This document shows positions 61,701-64,000 of a DNA stretch of 64,000 bases, in pieces; position 1 is the stretch's first letter; every line of letters begins with the position of its first letter. The DNA comes from Sapria himalayana. Its lineage: Eukaryota > Streptophyta > Magnoliopsida > Malpighiales > Rafflesiaceae. The stretch is taken from positions 62,001 through 126,000 of the forward strand of contig JAREIK010008193.1 in NCBI GenBank assembly GCA_029783825.1. Reading direction: 5' to 3'. Below the pieces are notes generated by a model. It had not been told where the DNA came from, did no database searches, and saw only the letters and a program-made list of their open reading frames with translations. Both the position numbers and the translations under genes were made by a program.

Positions 61701-62160
61701 CTCCCCCCAATCTCTCCTTATCAACCCCAGGGTAGATACATGCGACAAGTTTTTACACTGTTCAAATGTCTCAGTAGTGATCGCAACAAAGCACATTTAA
61801 CTTTGGAGTTCTTATGAGATTCAGTGCATTGGTGATGGTTTAAATGCATCTAAAGTTGGGTTCCAATAATTGGACGAGTTGTATTGCTGTTGAATCTGAG
61901 CAAGAAAAGTGCAAGAAAAGTTGCTACAATTTCTTAGAAGTTGAACTTCCCCCCCTTGCAACATAACCCTAGACAAAGGCGTCCTTTAAAGAAATATAAT
62001 ATGCTTTTTTATGAGTGTTTAGAATTCATTTCTTCCGTTAAAAGTTATTGTGGATGTGCCATTTCCTTTGTTCTGAAAGTGATTGTTTTTTGTCCAGGCC
62101 CTTGCTAAAGATCTTCCTTGGAAATTGAAAGAATCATACGTTTTAAGAATCATTCAAGCG
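19598..62160 (+). CDS. Calcium-dependent protein kinase, CPK16/18/28-like (group IV), 3' end beyond the window
   Basis: Ten exons join into 452 codons without a stop: 19598-20005, 39298-39428, 39643-39684, 43704-43815, 43914-43992, 59869-60038, 60748-60874, 61055-61170, 61267-61374, 62098-62160. The product should phosphorylate Ser/Thr of target proteins when Ca2+ binds its EF-hands. MGACC gives a Gly2 myristoylation and Cys4/5 palmitoylation signal, so membrane attachment is likely. Residues 6-100 are a polar variable domain. The kinase domain starts near Tyr101: glycine loop GHGQFG 108-113, ATP lysine 130, HRDLK with catalytic Asp227, DFG 248-250, APE 272-274. The junction/autoinhibitory segment spans about 366-397. 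EF-hand 1 loop is 417-428 ([12 protein letters not shown]). Group IV is inferred from [23 protein letters not shown] and the wording after the APE motif. Known relatives act in immune and developmental signalling. The C-terminal roughly 90-110 residues with EF-hands 2-4 are missing here. No disabling change was seen. Confidence 0.9.
20330..20516 (+). repeat. Possible SINE, Au-type 3' end
   Basis: Ends GAGAGTCTGGTGCACTAGGTGTAC followed by a T run, closely resembling the 3' end of Au-type plant SINEs (GGGAGCTTGGTGCACCGGG-type ending). The 5' part has phrases such as GAGATGGCATGTGACCTTG and GTCTTAGGTTGTAAATC, which could be decayed A and B boxes. Confidence 0.4.
20686..20835 (+). repeat. SINE-like repeat, plus orientation
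   Basis: Reads in the same direction as the reverse complement of 60185-60355: GATGTGATGATATGTG, then GTCTGAGGTCGGTAGATCCTA, GCTTAGAGAC, then TTTTTGGAGGTAA, and GTGGGAGCTTTGTGAG at the end. The resemblance spans about 150 bp with scattered mismatches. Confidence 0.5.
20836..24850. other. Intronic AT-rich stretch, no gene recognised
   Basis: No coding or element boundary could be fixed. A weak repeat near 22330-22460 pairs GTCAGAGTCACGACGGTATAC with GTCAAAGCCACGACGATTATT about 73 bp apart, and similar CACGAC/TCATGAC phrases recur to about 22930. This may be a decayed tandem array within a retroelement. Confidence 0.3.
24850..26500 (+). mobile_element. Ty3/gypsy (Athila/Tat-like) gag remnant
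   Basis: Translation near 25370-25540 gives [18 protein letters not shown] and further gag-like sequence. Near 25915-26070 it gives NIGHCIGQL, then [11 protein letters not shown] and [16 protein letters not shown]. This resembles the end of gypsy gag, where a line about relative binding (QLGQLA-type) precedes LPSDTE and the ITLRSGKEL motif. Stops interrupt it. No LTR or pol could be tied to it. Confidence 0.45.
29832..29839. repeat. Target-site duplication, left (CCTTAGTG)
   Basis: Identical to 30246-30253. Copies 1 and 2 of the triplicated segment carry the uninterrupted site (CTTATTGTAAC near 28741, TCTTAGTGTAAC near 29096). Confidence 0.92.
29840..30245. mobile_element. hAT-like MITE, 406 bp, GC-rich
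   Basis: Terminal inverted repeats TAGAGGTGTCAA and TTGATACCTCTA, flanked by a perfect 8-bp duplication. The interior is very G+C-rich, with GGCACG repeats and long internal palindromic parts (the left GGCACGGCACGG pairs with right CCGTGCCGGGCC-type sequence). It has no transposase. Open frames of 70-160 codons cross it by virtue of base composition and are not genes. Confidence 0.95.
30246..30253. repeat. Target-site duplication, right (CCTTAGTG)
   Basis: Exact partner of 29832-29839. Confidence 0.92.
30324..30331. repeat. Target-site duplication, left (CTCGTAGT)
   Basis: Identical to 30923-30930. Confidence 0.92.
30332..30922. mobile_element. hAT-like MITE, 591 bp, second family
   Basis: Left end CTATGTTGCACGGATACG and right end, read on the opposite strand, CTGTGTTGCACGGATACG match at 17 of 18 positions, with a perfect 8-bp target duplication. 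Inside are four to five tandem copies of a CTGTATTTTAAAATAATTTAAAAT-type unit (about 30490-30630) and four of a CCCTCCCGAACCTTTCCC-type unit (about 30655-30725). No coding capacity. The same insertion site is intact in copy 1 of the host triplication (TTGCAGTTAATCAG near 28821). Confidence 0.95.
30923..30930. repeat. Target-site duplication, right (CTCGTAGT)
   Basis: Exact partner of 30324-30331. Confidence 0.92.
31344..32420. other. Intronic stretch, probable LTR start then unassigned sequence
   Basis: TGTTATGGTTTTTATTTAGTC at 31344 follows the end of copia pol and probably begins its 3' LTR; its other end was not found. The segment 31510-31640 is less AT-rich (GGCAGTGGAAGTTCG, AACCCTAACCTGGGGTGC) and unassigned. 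No gene recognised. Confidence 0.35.
32420..33958 (+). mobile_element. Copia 3' half: hinge, RT, RNase H
   Basis: The hinge reads [17 protein letters not shown] near 32510 and [19 protein letters not shown] near 32620-32690. RT reads [20 protein letters not shown] near 33073-33135 and DNILIMKDN near 33325. The pol end reads [20 protein letters not shown] near 33868, before TGTTGCAATTTATTATT at 33959, a probable LTR start. Frames are broken. It belongs to the same group as the fragment ending at 31343. Confidence 0.6.
34185..34614. repeat. Tandem duplication, about 200-bp unit
   Basis: Unit 1 (34185-34384) and unit 2 (34408-34614) both run from GAGTTGARTATAAYGATATT through GCAAGATGAGAAATTGAAT and TAATTTATRGTCAATTCT to TTTCATGWTCAAAGAATAAT. 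Both may lie within the LTR of the preceding copia fragment. Confidence 0.8.
34740..35300 (-). mobile_element. Copia 5' end in minus orientation: LTR, primer-binding site, TGTG-rich leader
   Basis: On the minus strand, an LTR-like segment (about 35144-35300, containing TGGGAGCACCCA) is followed by a primer-binding-site-like TAGTATCAAAATC (35131-35143). Next comes a leader rich in TGTGTG/TGTGCA (34740-35060). The same order occurs in plus orientation at 40246-40600 and near 62457-62830. No gag frame survives. Confidence 0.5.
36072..36450 (+). mobile_element. Copia RNase H remnant
   Basis: Translation gives [18 protein letters not shown] then LSWDIIIH, a decayed copy of the copia RNase H start (a VLRYLKGTPG..G-type line followed by DADWAG). 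The flank 35300-36071 holds nothing else recognised. Confidence 0.5.
36826..36990 (-). repeat. SINE-like repeat, minus orientation
   Basis: Shares with 60185-60355 an initial CAGTGCATAAG-type 3' end (minus-strand sense), GAGTTTTGAACCCGATACTT as a decayed B-box region, and GACGAAGATACCTGCCATTGTATTAAG as the A-box end. Similarity is moderate. Confidence 0.45.
37160..37280 (-). repeat. LTR fragment of the TGGGAGCACCCA family
   Basis: CACTTGTTGGGTGTTTCTAT followed by AATAAGTAAAAAGGACAAAC and ATAAAATAATAAATG matches the LTR-like segments near 47530 and 44430. Confidence 0.45.
37330..38403 (+). mobile_element. Copia 3' end: RT and RNase H remnant
   Basis: RT gives [15 protein letters not shown] near 37445. 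RNase H gives [12 protein letters not shown] near 38153 and then [12 protein letters not shown] near 38222, matching the copia DNQSA..IA..N and H(F)IREK lines. A TGTTATAG at 38404, like the one at 31344, probably starts the 3' LTR. Frames are broken. Confidence 0.6.
38404..39297. other. End of intron 1, no gene recognised
   Basis: Possible LTR sequence at the left, then AT-rich intron. A run of about 16 T at 39043-39058 precedes a stretch without clear features. Exon 2 begins after TGATAG at 39298. Confidence 0.4.
39298..39428 (+). CDS. CDPK exon 2 (residues 137-180)
   Basis: [20 protein letters not shown] then [15 protein letters not shown] and YVYIVME: the kinase alpha-C helix region through the hinge. 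Donor GTGAGT at 39429 in phase 2; the split Glu180 codon is completed in exon 3. Confidence 0.95.
39643..39684 (+). CDS. CDPK exon 3 (residues 180-194), 42 bp micro-exon
   Basis: [15 protein letters not shown] after acceptor TTTAG and before donor GTACGA. The frame continues open into the intron for a further 135 codons, so an unspliced reading looks like a 160-residue ORF, but only this part matches the family. Confidence 0.92.
40246..40430 (+). mobile_element. LTR plus primer-binding site of a copia-like element
   Basis: TGTTATGATTTATAATTTG starts an LTR-like segment with the family core GTGAGCACCCAGCGTA near 40295. It ends just before TGGTATCAAAGC (40419-40430), a near-perfect initiator tRNA-Met primer site. 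A leader with GTGTGTGTGCTCC follows near 40505. No gag can be read. Confidence 0.6.
41042..41617. mobile_element. hAT-like MITE, 576 bp, same family as 29840-30245 but older
   Basis: Begins TAGAGGTGTCAAAC and ends GTTCGACATCTCTA, inverted repeats with a few mismatches. Flanking bases CATTTAGG and TATTTAAG agree at 6 of 8 positions, a decayed target duplication. The interior is G+C-rich with GGCATGG-type words. No transposase. Confidence 0.85.
42530..43000 (+). mobile_element. Copia hinge-region remnant
   Basis: [19 protein letters not shown] near 42670-42730 and a following SFDLDF line resemble the integrase-RT hinge also seen near 32510 and 27640. Frames are broken. Assignment rests mostly on nucleotide resemblance to those copies. 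Confidence 0.4.
43503..43539. repeat. TA dinucleotide microsatellite
   Basis: About eighteen TA units following a short ATT run, some 165 bp before the exon 4 acceptor. Confidence 0.9.
43704..43815 (+). CDS. CDPK exon 4 (residues 194-231)
   Basis: [20 protein letters not shown] then [10 protein letters not shown] and VHRDLKPE, the kinase catalytic loop with Asp227. Acceptor TTTCAG, donor GTACAT, ending in phase 0. Confidence 0.95.
43914..43992 (+). CDS. CDPK exon 5 (residues 232-258)
   Basis: [20 protein letters not shown] then SDFIKPG, with the Mg-binding DFG motif. Acceptor TCTCAAG after a 98-bp intron; donor GTGAGT in phase 1. Confidence 0.95.
44270..47660 (-). mobile_element. Degraded Ty1/copia element, minus strand
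   Basis: Two similar LTR-like regions frame it: about 44270-44595 and 47414-47660. Both have GAGAGAGAGA, then an A-rich stretch, TTTTTTATTAAA/TTTTTCATTAAA, AAAATACAA and AACAATATAATAATRAAAAA. On the minus strand a primer-binding-site-like TGGTCTCAAAGCA (47401-47413) adjoins the right LTR. At the other end, 44597-44791 reads [20 protein letters not shown], then [14 protein letters not shown] and [13 protein letters not shown], the RNase H end. A Cys/His-containing 80-codon frame at 47130-47372 may be gag-derived. The middle is too decayed to assign. Confidence 0.6.
48240..48320 (-). repeat. LTR fragment of the TGGGAGCACCCA family
   Basis: CCCACATGTTTGGTGCTCCCAATAAT followed by ATTGTAATATAATATCCAGTG matches the same family near 35240 and 47545. 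Confidence 0.45.
48408..49133. repeat. Long direct repeat, copy 1
   Basis: Aligns by eye with 49945-50568. Shared phrases include TTTCACAATCCCACTGTGGCAT, GAGGTGAATGRGATGAGA, AATTGGAAATTTGGA, TAAGTTCTTAAAATGAT and, at the end, TTTAGTATTTACT/TTTAATATTTACT. No coding signal. The copies lie in the same orientation about 1.5 kb apart. Confidence 0.75.
49134..49944. other. Spacer between the long direct repeats, with TA microsatellites
   Basis: Contains TA runs at 49604-49638 and 49677-49711, each preceded by T-rich sequence. The words TTAATCAACTTTTTTCTTTTTAAT and TTGATCAACTTTTATCTTTTTAAT show that the segment itself is locally duplicated. No gene. Confidence 0.6.
49945..50568. repeat. Long direct repeat, copy 2
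   Basis: Partner of 48408-49133, about 100 bp shorter. The pair could be LTRs of a small non-coding element or a segmental duplication; neither primer site nor polypurine tract was clear. Confidence 0.75.
50569..52128. other. Intronic stretch, mostly unassigned
   Basis: AT-rich. A SINE-like segment at about 51160-51300 is listed separately. No coding region was supported. Confidence 0.35.
51160..51300 (-). repeat. SINE-like repeat, minus orientation
   Basis: GTGTCTGATAAATCTCGAAC, CTGAGACCTATGATCTATCA, then GATGAAAAAGTTTGTCATCA and CATCAAGGTC follow the same order as TATCTGACAAGTCTCAAGCT, TGAGACCTACC, GAAGACACCTACCACCATAC at 60275-60350. Confidence 0.5.
52129..52396. repeat. Repeated 78-bp motif, two full copies and one partial
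   Basis: Full copies at 52129-52206 and 52318-52396 share CAAGCTGGAATTTTTTCTCC, AGTTAAGTCTGC, TTGTTTCTCT and CGAGCTGACTGTA. A partial copy (52235-52264) has ATTTTTTTCTCCAGTTAAGTC. The full copies are about 189 bp apart. Confidence 0.85.
52450..52800 (+). repeat. TGTGCA-rich segment, likely retroelement leader
   Basis: Dense TGTGCA, GTGCAAC and GTGTGTG words. The same composition occurs at 34740-35060 (minus) and 62600-62830 (plus), where it follows a primer-binding-site-like sequence. The apparent Cys/His/Thr-rich frames on the other strand are products of this composition. Confidence 0.45.
52801..53379. other. Intronic stretch with a TGGGAGCACCCA-family fragment
   Basis: At about 53165-53240, GGGGAAGCTCACAAATTGGTTGTTCTATCAAG and the following AATA/AAAAG-rich run resemble the minus-oriented LTR pieces elsewhere. 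Otherwise nothing is recognised. Confidence 0.3.
53380..53572. repeat. TACA/TATG/TA compound microsatellite
   Basis: Alternating runs of CATA, TATG and TA units over about 190 bp, with many self-complementary words able to form cruciforms. Confidence 0.8.
53679..53701. repeat. CA dinucleotide microsatellite
   Basis: About eleven CA units directly beside the copia fragment carrying the 13-residue repeats. Confidence 0.9.
53737..53907 (-). repeat. 39-bp tandem repeat encoding a 13-residue unit
   Basis: On the minus strand, in the same frame as the integrase tail that stops at 53890, about 4.4 units follow: CCDSL-stop-[46 protein letters not shown], then YCDSS. The shared pattern is [HYC]-[DE]-S-x-Q-x-[HD]-[ND]-[IM]-K. 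Only one stop (53890-53892) interrupts the run. Confidence 0.85.
56118..56129 (-). promoter_or_regulatory. Primer-binding site of the minus-strand copia element
   Basis: The minus strand reads TGATATCAGAGC, one change from the standard TGGTATCAGAGC. The LTR should lie to the right, from about 56130, but its far end was not found. Confidence 0.6.
56130..57282. other. Probable LTR remainder and unassigned intron sequence
   Basis: Right of the primer-binding site lies sequence with GAGCTACAAAAGAGAGAACA and AGAAATTACTGC, plausible LTR interior. Near 56590-56680 a short motif CAACAATATRTTTCA occurs three times. No gene. Confidence 0.35.
57283..57620. repeat. Tandem duplication, 176-bp period
   Basis: Two units share CTTTTCTAGAGTCTTTTTT/CTCTTTTAGAGTCTTTTTT, GAGAAATTATT, TTTGTTAAAYTATATTAT and ATATGTGCCAAGTAC, the last at 57423 and 57599. 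Confidence 0.85.
57990..59180 (+). mobile_element. Copia RT-RNase H remnant
   Basis: RT traces: [13 protein letters not shown] near 58045, then [20 protein letters not shown] near 58155-58215 and [12 protein letters not shown] near 58427. RNase H traces follow, such as [19 protein letters not shown] near 59100-59155, matching the DNQSA..IA..P line. Many stops. No LTR end identified. A SINE-like piece (about 59150-59240) may abut it. Confidence 0.55.
59181..59868. other. 3' end of intron 5
   Basis: Near 59340-59435 is a less AT-rich segment (GGTGCCTCGCCTAACTCC, TGCACCTCCCTTGGGCGTGCC) resembling a GCCTCGCC-type plant repeat, and GACGCCCCCATTAG near 59750 may belong to it. Ends could not be fixed. 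T-rich tracts dominate the rest up to the exon 6 acceptor GATGCAG. Confidence 0.35.
59869..60038 (+). CDS. CDPK exon 6 (residues 258-314)
   Basis: [20 protein letters not shown] then [20 protein letters not shown] and [17 protein letters not shown]: activation segment, APE motif and helices E-F. Starts with the last two bases of the Gly258 codon. Donor GTGTAG, phase 0. Confidence 0.96.
60185..60355 (-). repeat. SINE-like repeat (tRNA-derived), minus orientation
   Basis: On the minus strand it begins near GTCTTGGTATGGTGGTAGGTG, like a tRNA A box, followed about 30 bp later by GGTCTCAAGCTTGAGAC, a B-box-like palindrome. It closes with TAAGTGAGAGCTTTGTAAATT. The layout matches Au-type SINEs. 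It lies in intron 6 of the kinase gene. Related copies occur at 20686, 36826, 51160 and 60441. Confidence 0.6.
60441..60575 (-). repeat. SINE-like repeat, minus orientation, split by a T run
   Basis: ATACTCTCACTTAGTGTACA, GAAGAGATT, then a run of about 20 T, followed by TCTCAAATCTAAGACCTAC, GGACGAAGACACTTTTCATT and ATACCAAGAC. Same order as 60185-60355, of which it is the immediate neighbour. Confidence 0.55.
60748..60874 (+). CDS. CDPK exon 7 (residues 315-357)
   Basis: [20 protein letters not shown] then [20 protein letters not shown] and AL: the C-lobe end of the kinase. Acceptor GGCAG, donor GTATGT in phase 1; the Ser357 codon is split. Confidence 0.96.
61055..61170 (+). CDS. CDPK exon 8 (residues 357-395)
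   Basis: [17 protein letters not shown] then [20 protein letters not shown] and LR: the last kinase helix and the autoinhibitory junction. Acceptor TTTTCAG, donor GTAGGT in phase 0. Confidence 0.96.
61267..61374 (+). CDS. CDPK exon 9 (residues 396-431), EF-hand 1
   Basis: [20 protein letters not shown] then [16 protein letters not shown]. The EF loop [12 protein letters not shown] has Asp, Asp, Asn and the terminal Glu at the expected Ca2+-ligand positions. Donor GTAAAT, phase 0. Confidence 0.95.
61375..62097 (+). other. CDPK intron 9, 723 bp
   Basis: GT..AG ends. Near 61600 TACTAAGTGAGAGAGCTTTGTGTGCC resembles the 3' end of the SINE-like family, but the rest of that unit is not clear. No other feature. 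Confidence 0.6.
62098..62160 (+). CDS. CDPK exon 10 (residues 432-452), last exon in window
   Basis: [20 protein letters not shown] then A, linking EF-hands 1 and 2. Acceptor TGTCCAG and donor GTAAAC, phase 0. The next exon should begin with Ile-Asp-Ser-like EF-hand 2 sequence, which is not present up to 64000. Confidence 0.95.
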
Positions 62161-62189
62161 GTAAACATGCATCTGTTGGTAAACTGATT

Positions 62190-62213
62190 TGTTTTTTTTT
62201 TTTTTTTTTTTTA
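62190..62213. repeat. Poly(T) tract
   Basis: About 22 T, 30 bp into intron 10. Confidence 0.85.
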
Positions 62214-62321
62214 TTAGACATGTTTTTCTTTTGCTCGAGCATAAGACATAATCTCTGATTCATGAAACAATGAGTTATAATCATAATAAGTCTCATTCCA
62301 ATAAATGATACGATGATCAAT

Positions 62322-62342
62322 TGACACACACACACACACACA
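62322..62342. repeat. CA dinucleotide microsatellite
   Basis: About ten CA units in intron 10. Confidence 0.9.
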
Positions 62343-62456
62343 AATATTACCCCCTCGAAAAAAAATGTATAGCCAAGCATGAAATTTTCATAAATATTAA
62401 AATATGTGTTGTAAATTTTAATTGTTTTATTTATTTTTCTACATCAATTTATAATA

Positions 62457-63730
62457 TGATATCAGAGTCATACTCTAGGAAATAAGGCACAAGAGTGTGT
62501 ATGTAAGTTAGGGTTGTTAGCCCCAATGAGTGTGTCATGGTGTGCGCTAAAGAAAAATAGAAATAGAAATATATTAAAATTAGAAAAAAAAAAAGAAACA
62601 AGAGGTTTGTGTAGGTGAGCACACATAGTTGTGTGCAAGTGCCTGGTGTTGTGGTGAGCATGAAGAGACGCGTGGTGGTGTCTTGCTCGGCGGTGTCTGA
62701 ATAATGGTGTGCACACATGCACACATCTTAATTTTTGCACATACAATGATTTGTTCAGAGGTGTGCGCAGGCAAGTGGTGGTGCATCTGAGCAGAATAAA
62801 GGTGCAAGGTGGTGCCTGCGGCTGCGGGCGGCTCCCTTGATGGTGTTCGATGATATCTTGGGCATAAACCCTAATCAGGGTTTGAATTTATGAATAGTGA
62901 ATTGGCCCATTAGGATCTTAATTTGGGAGAAATCAAATTATGACCACAAAAATTAAATTGAGCTTTTAATTTTGGAATTTTCTATATTAGGGTTTCAATT
63001 TTCAATAATCCTATTTCTTAATTTGAATGATCATGACTTTTCTTCCCTTTCAAAAACTTCTTGATGTGATTAAATAATATACAAATTAAATAACAGCTTA
63101 TTCTAGTTGTTAGTTATCTTGTCACTGTATTGTCTCATGTAGTTGTCGGTGTCACTGCTTGTCCATGTCATATGGTTCTTCTTTTTCATATTGTTATGTT
63201 AATTGCATTTTTGATTAGTGTTGGATATTATAATGAGTCAATTGCAACTTAGGTCATTTCCCATTTGAATAGCCTATAGTCTTCTCTTGATCACTCAAAA
63301 TAACACTATAGGCTACCCCCCCATTTCTTCCCCCATTGTTATATAGTTAAAAAAGAGTTTTTTTATTCACTTAGTTTGTTAGTAATTAGTTTAGTTTTGA
63401 TTTAAATTGACTTGTTTCTCCTTCTCTCTCGTTATTTGATTTTTTTAAAATAATAGTTTAAGGAGGGGTGTTAGAATTGTTCTTTGCTAGAGGTTATTAT
63501 TTTTATTTATTTTTCAGTTGGATTTTATGTGTGATGGGAGCACATAACTCATTAGGGTTGCCCCAATCAATTTACATCCTATATAAGGAGATTTATGTTT
63601 GTTGTGTGTGTGTATCAAGTTGTGTTTAGTTGTAATTTATTTGAATTGAGTTTGTTGTGATTTTATTTAGTTTTTTTATGTTGTTTGATGAGATTACCCA
63701 ATCAATTTTATTAGTTATATTAGGGTAATA
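62457..63730 (+). mobile_element. Short LTR retroelement without coding sequence, in intron 10
   Basis: A primer-binding-site-like TGATATCAGAGTC (62457-62469) is followed by a TGTGCA-rich leader (62600-62830) and non-coding sequence. A polypurine tract AAGGAGGGG (63460-63468) directly precedes TGTTAGAATTGTTC, the start of an LTR with the family core GATGGGAGCACATAACTC near 63525 and a TATA-like CTATATAAGGAG near 63577. The internal part is only about 1 kb and shows no gag or pol, so it is a deleted or TRIM/LARD-like derivative. The upstream LTR is not clearly delimited. Confidence 0.6.
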
Positions 63731-64000
63731 TGTATGATAATTTAGAAATTGAGTATTCTTGTTTTTATTTTTTAACTTCTCAAATGAGTGTGATTGGGCA
63801 TAATGGGGTGCATGGTTGTGAGAGCAATGGTGATCATGGCGATGAGCTCAATGGCTCATGGAATTGTGATAAGTAGAAACCCTATTTTATAGTACATGGA
63901 TTATCATATCATAAATAGATGAAGAGTCATAGTCTAGTGTACTCATTATAAGAGAATAGAATGCACCAGAAAGAGTTATTGAATATTATTTTTGGAGAGG
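63731..64000. other. Window end, intron 10 continues
   Basis: Possibly the remainder of the 3' LTR and beyond; GATGAGCTCAATGGCTCATGG is a short imperfect palindrome near 63841. No exon recognised. Confidence 0.35.

Noticed and set aside
19598..62160. The kinase locus as a pseudogene because of heavy transposon load
   Set aside because: All splice sites are canonical, phases agree, there is no stop in 452 codons, and catalytic residues are intact; I treat it as a working gene, although expression is unproven.
62161..64000. A further kinase exon (EF-hand 2) in the last 1.8 kb
   Set aside because: No coding for the expected Asp-Ser-Asn-Thr-Asp-Gly type loop was found in any frame of the stretch.
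1..64000. tRNA, rRNA, organellar DNA or CRISPR-like arrays
   Set aside because: No cloverleaf, rRNA core or regular spacer-repeat structure was seen; direct repeats present are minisatellites or transposon parts.
1..64000. Naming the species or calling it a conifer
   Set aside because: Giant introns fit conifers as well as some angiosperms. The gag types and hAT-like MITEs lean towards a flowering plant, but the sequence alone does not decide.

Overview
This window is AT-rich plant nuclear DNA, most likely from a flowering plant with a large, repeat-filled genome. The evidence is one multi-exon plant calcium-dependent protein kinase (CDPK) gene with canonical GT-AG introns, surrounded and filled by Ty1/copia and Ty3/gypsy fragments, hAT-like MITEs and tRNA-derived SINE-like repeats. 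There is no rRNA, no tRNA, no bacterial-type operon and no CRISPR array. I cannot name the species.

The only host gene I can support is on the + strand, from its start codon at 19598 past the right edge. Ten coding exons can be joined with canonical splice sites into one open frame of 452 codons. It encodes a CDPK of the CPK16/18/28 type (group IV): an N-terminal acylation motif, a long polar variable domain, a complete Ser/Thr kinase domain, the autoinhibitory junction and the first EF-hand. The remaining EF-hands and the C-terminus should lie beyond 64000. Introns are bimodal: six internal ones are about 0.1-0.7 kb, while introns 1, 3 and 5 are 19.3, 4.0 and 15.9 kb and packed with repeats. 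Intron 10 runs off the window.

Upstream (1-19300) is a transposon graveyard: a gypsy gag remnant (1-900), a minus-strand copia fragment split by a hAT-like MITE with a perfect 8-bp target duplication (4379-5102), and an old copia element (about 6800-16581) invaded by a younger, nearly complete but frame-broken copia element (9055-13959). A 9-bp A8T minisatellite (18631-18974) lies just before the promoter region. A TATA-like box (19292), a G-box (19437) and upstream ORFs precede the start codon.

Intron 1 holds SINE-like copies, a gypsy gag remnant, several 3' halves of related copia elements (one internally triplicated), and two GC-rich hAT-like MITEs with perfect target duplications inside the third repeat copy. 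Intron 3 holds an LTR with primer-binding site and a third TAGAGGTGTCAA-type MITE. Intron 5 holds two minus-strand copia elements (one with an unusual 13-residue tandem repeat after its integrase), a pair of long direct repeats, several local duplications, a copia RT-RNase H remnant and SINE-like copies. Intron 10 holds a short LTR element with recognisable primer-binding site and polypurine tract but no coding sequence.

All transposon reading frames are broken, so the kinase is the only product expected from this region. Protein identities come from reading motifs by eye; no database search was possible.
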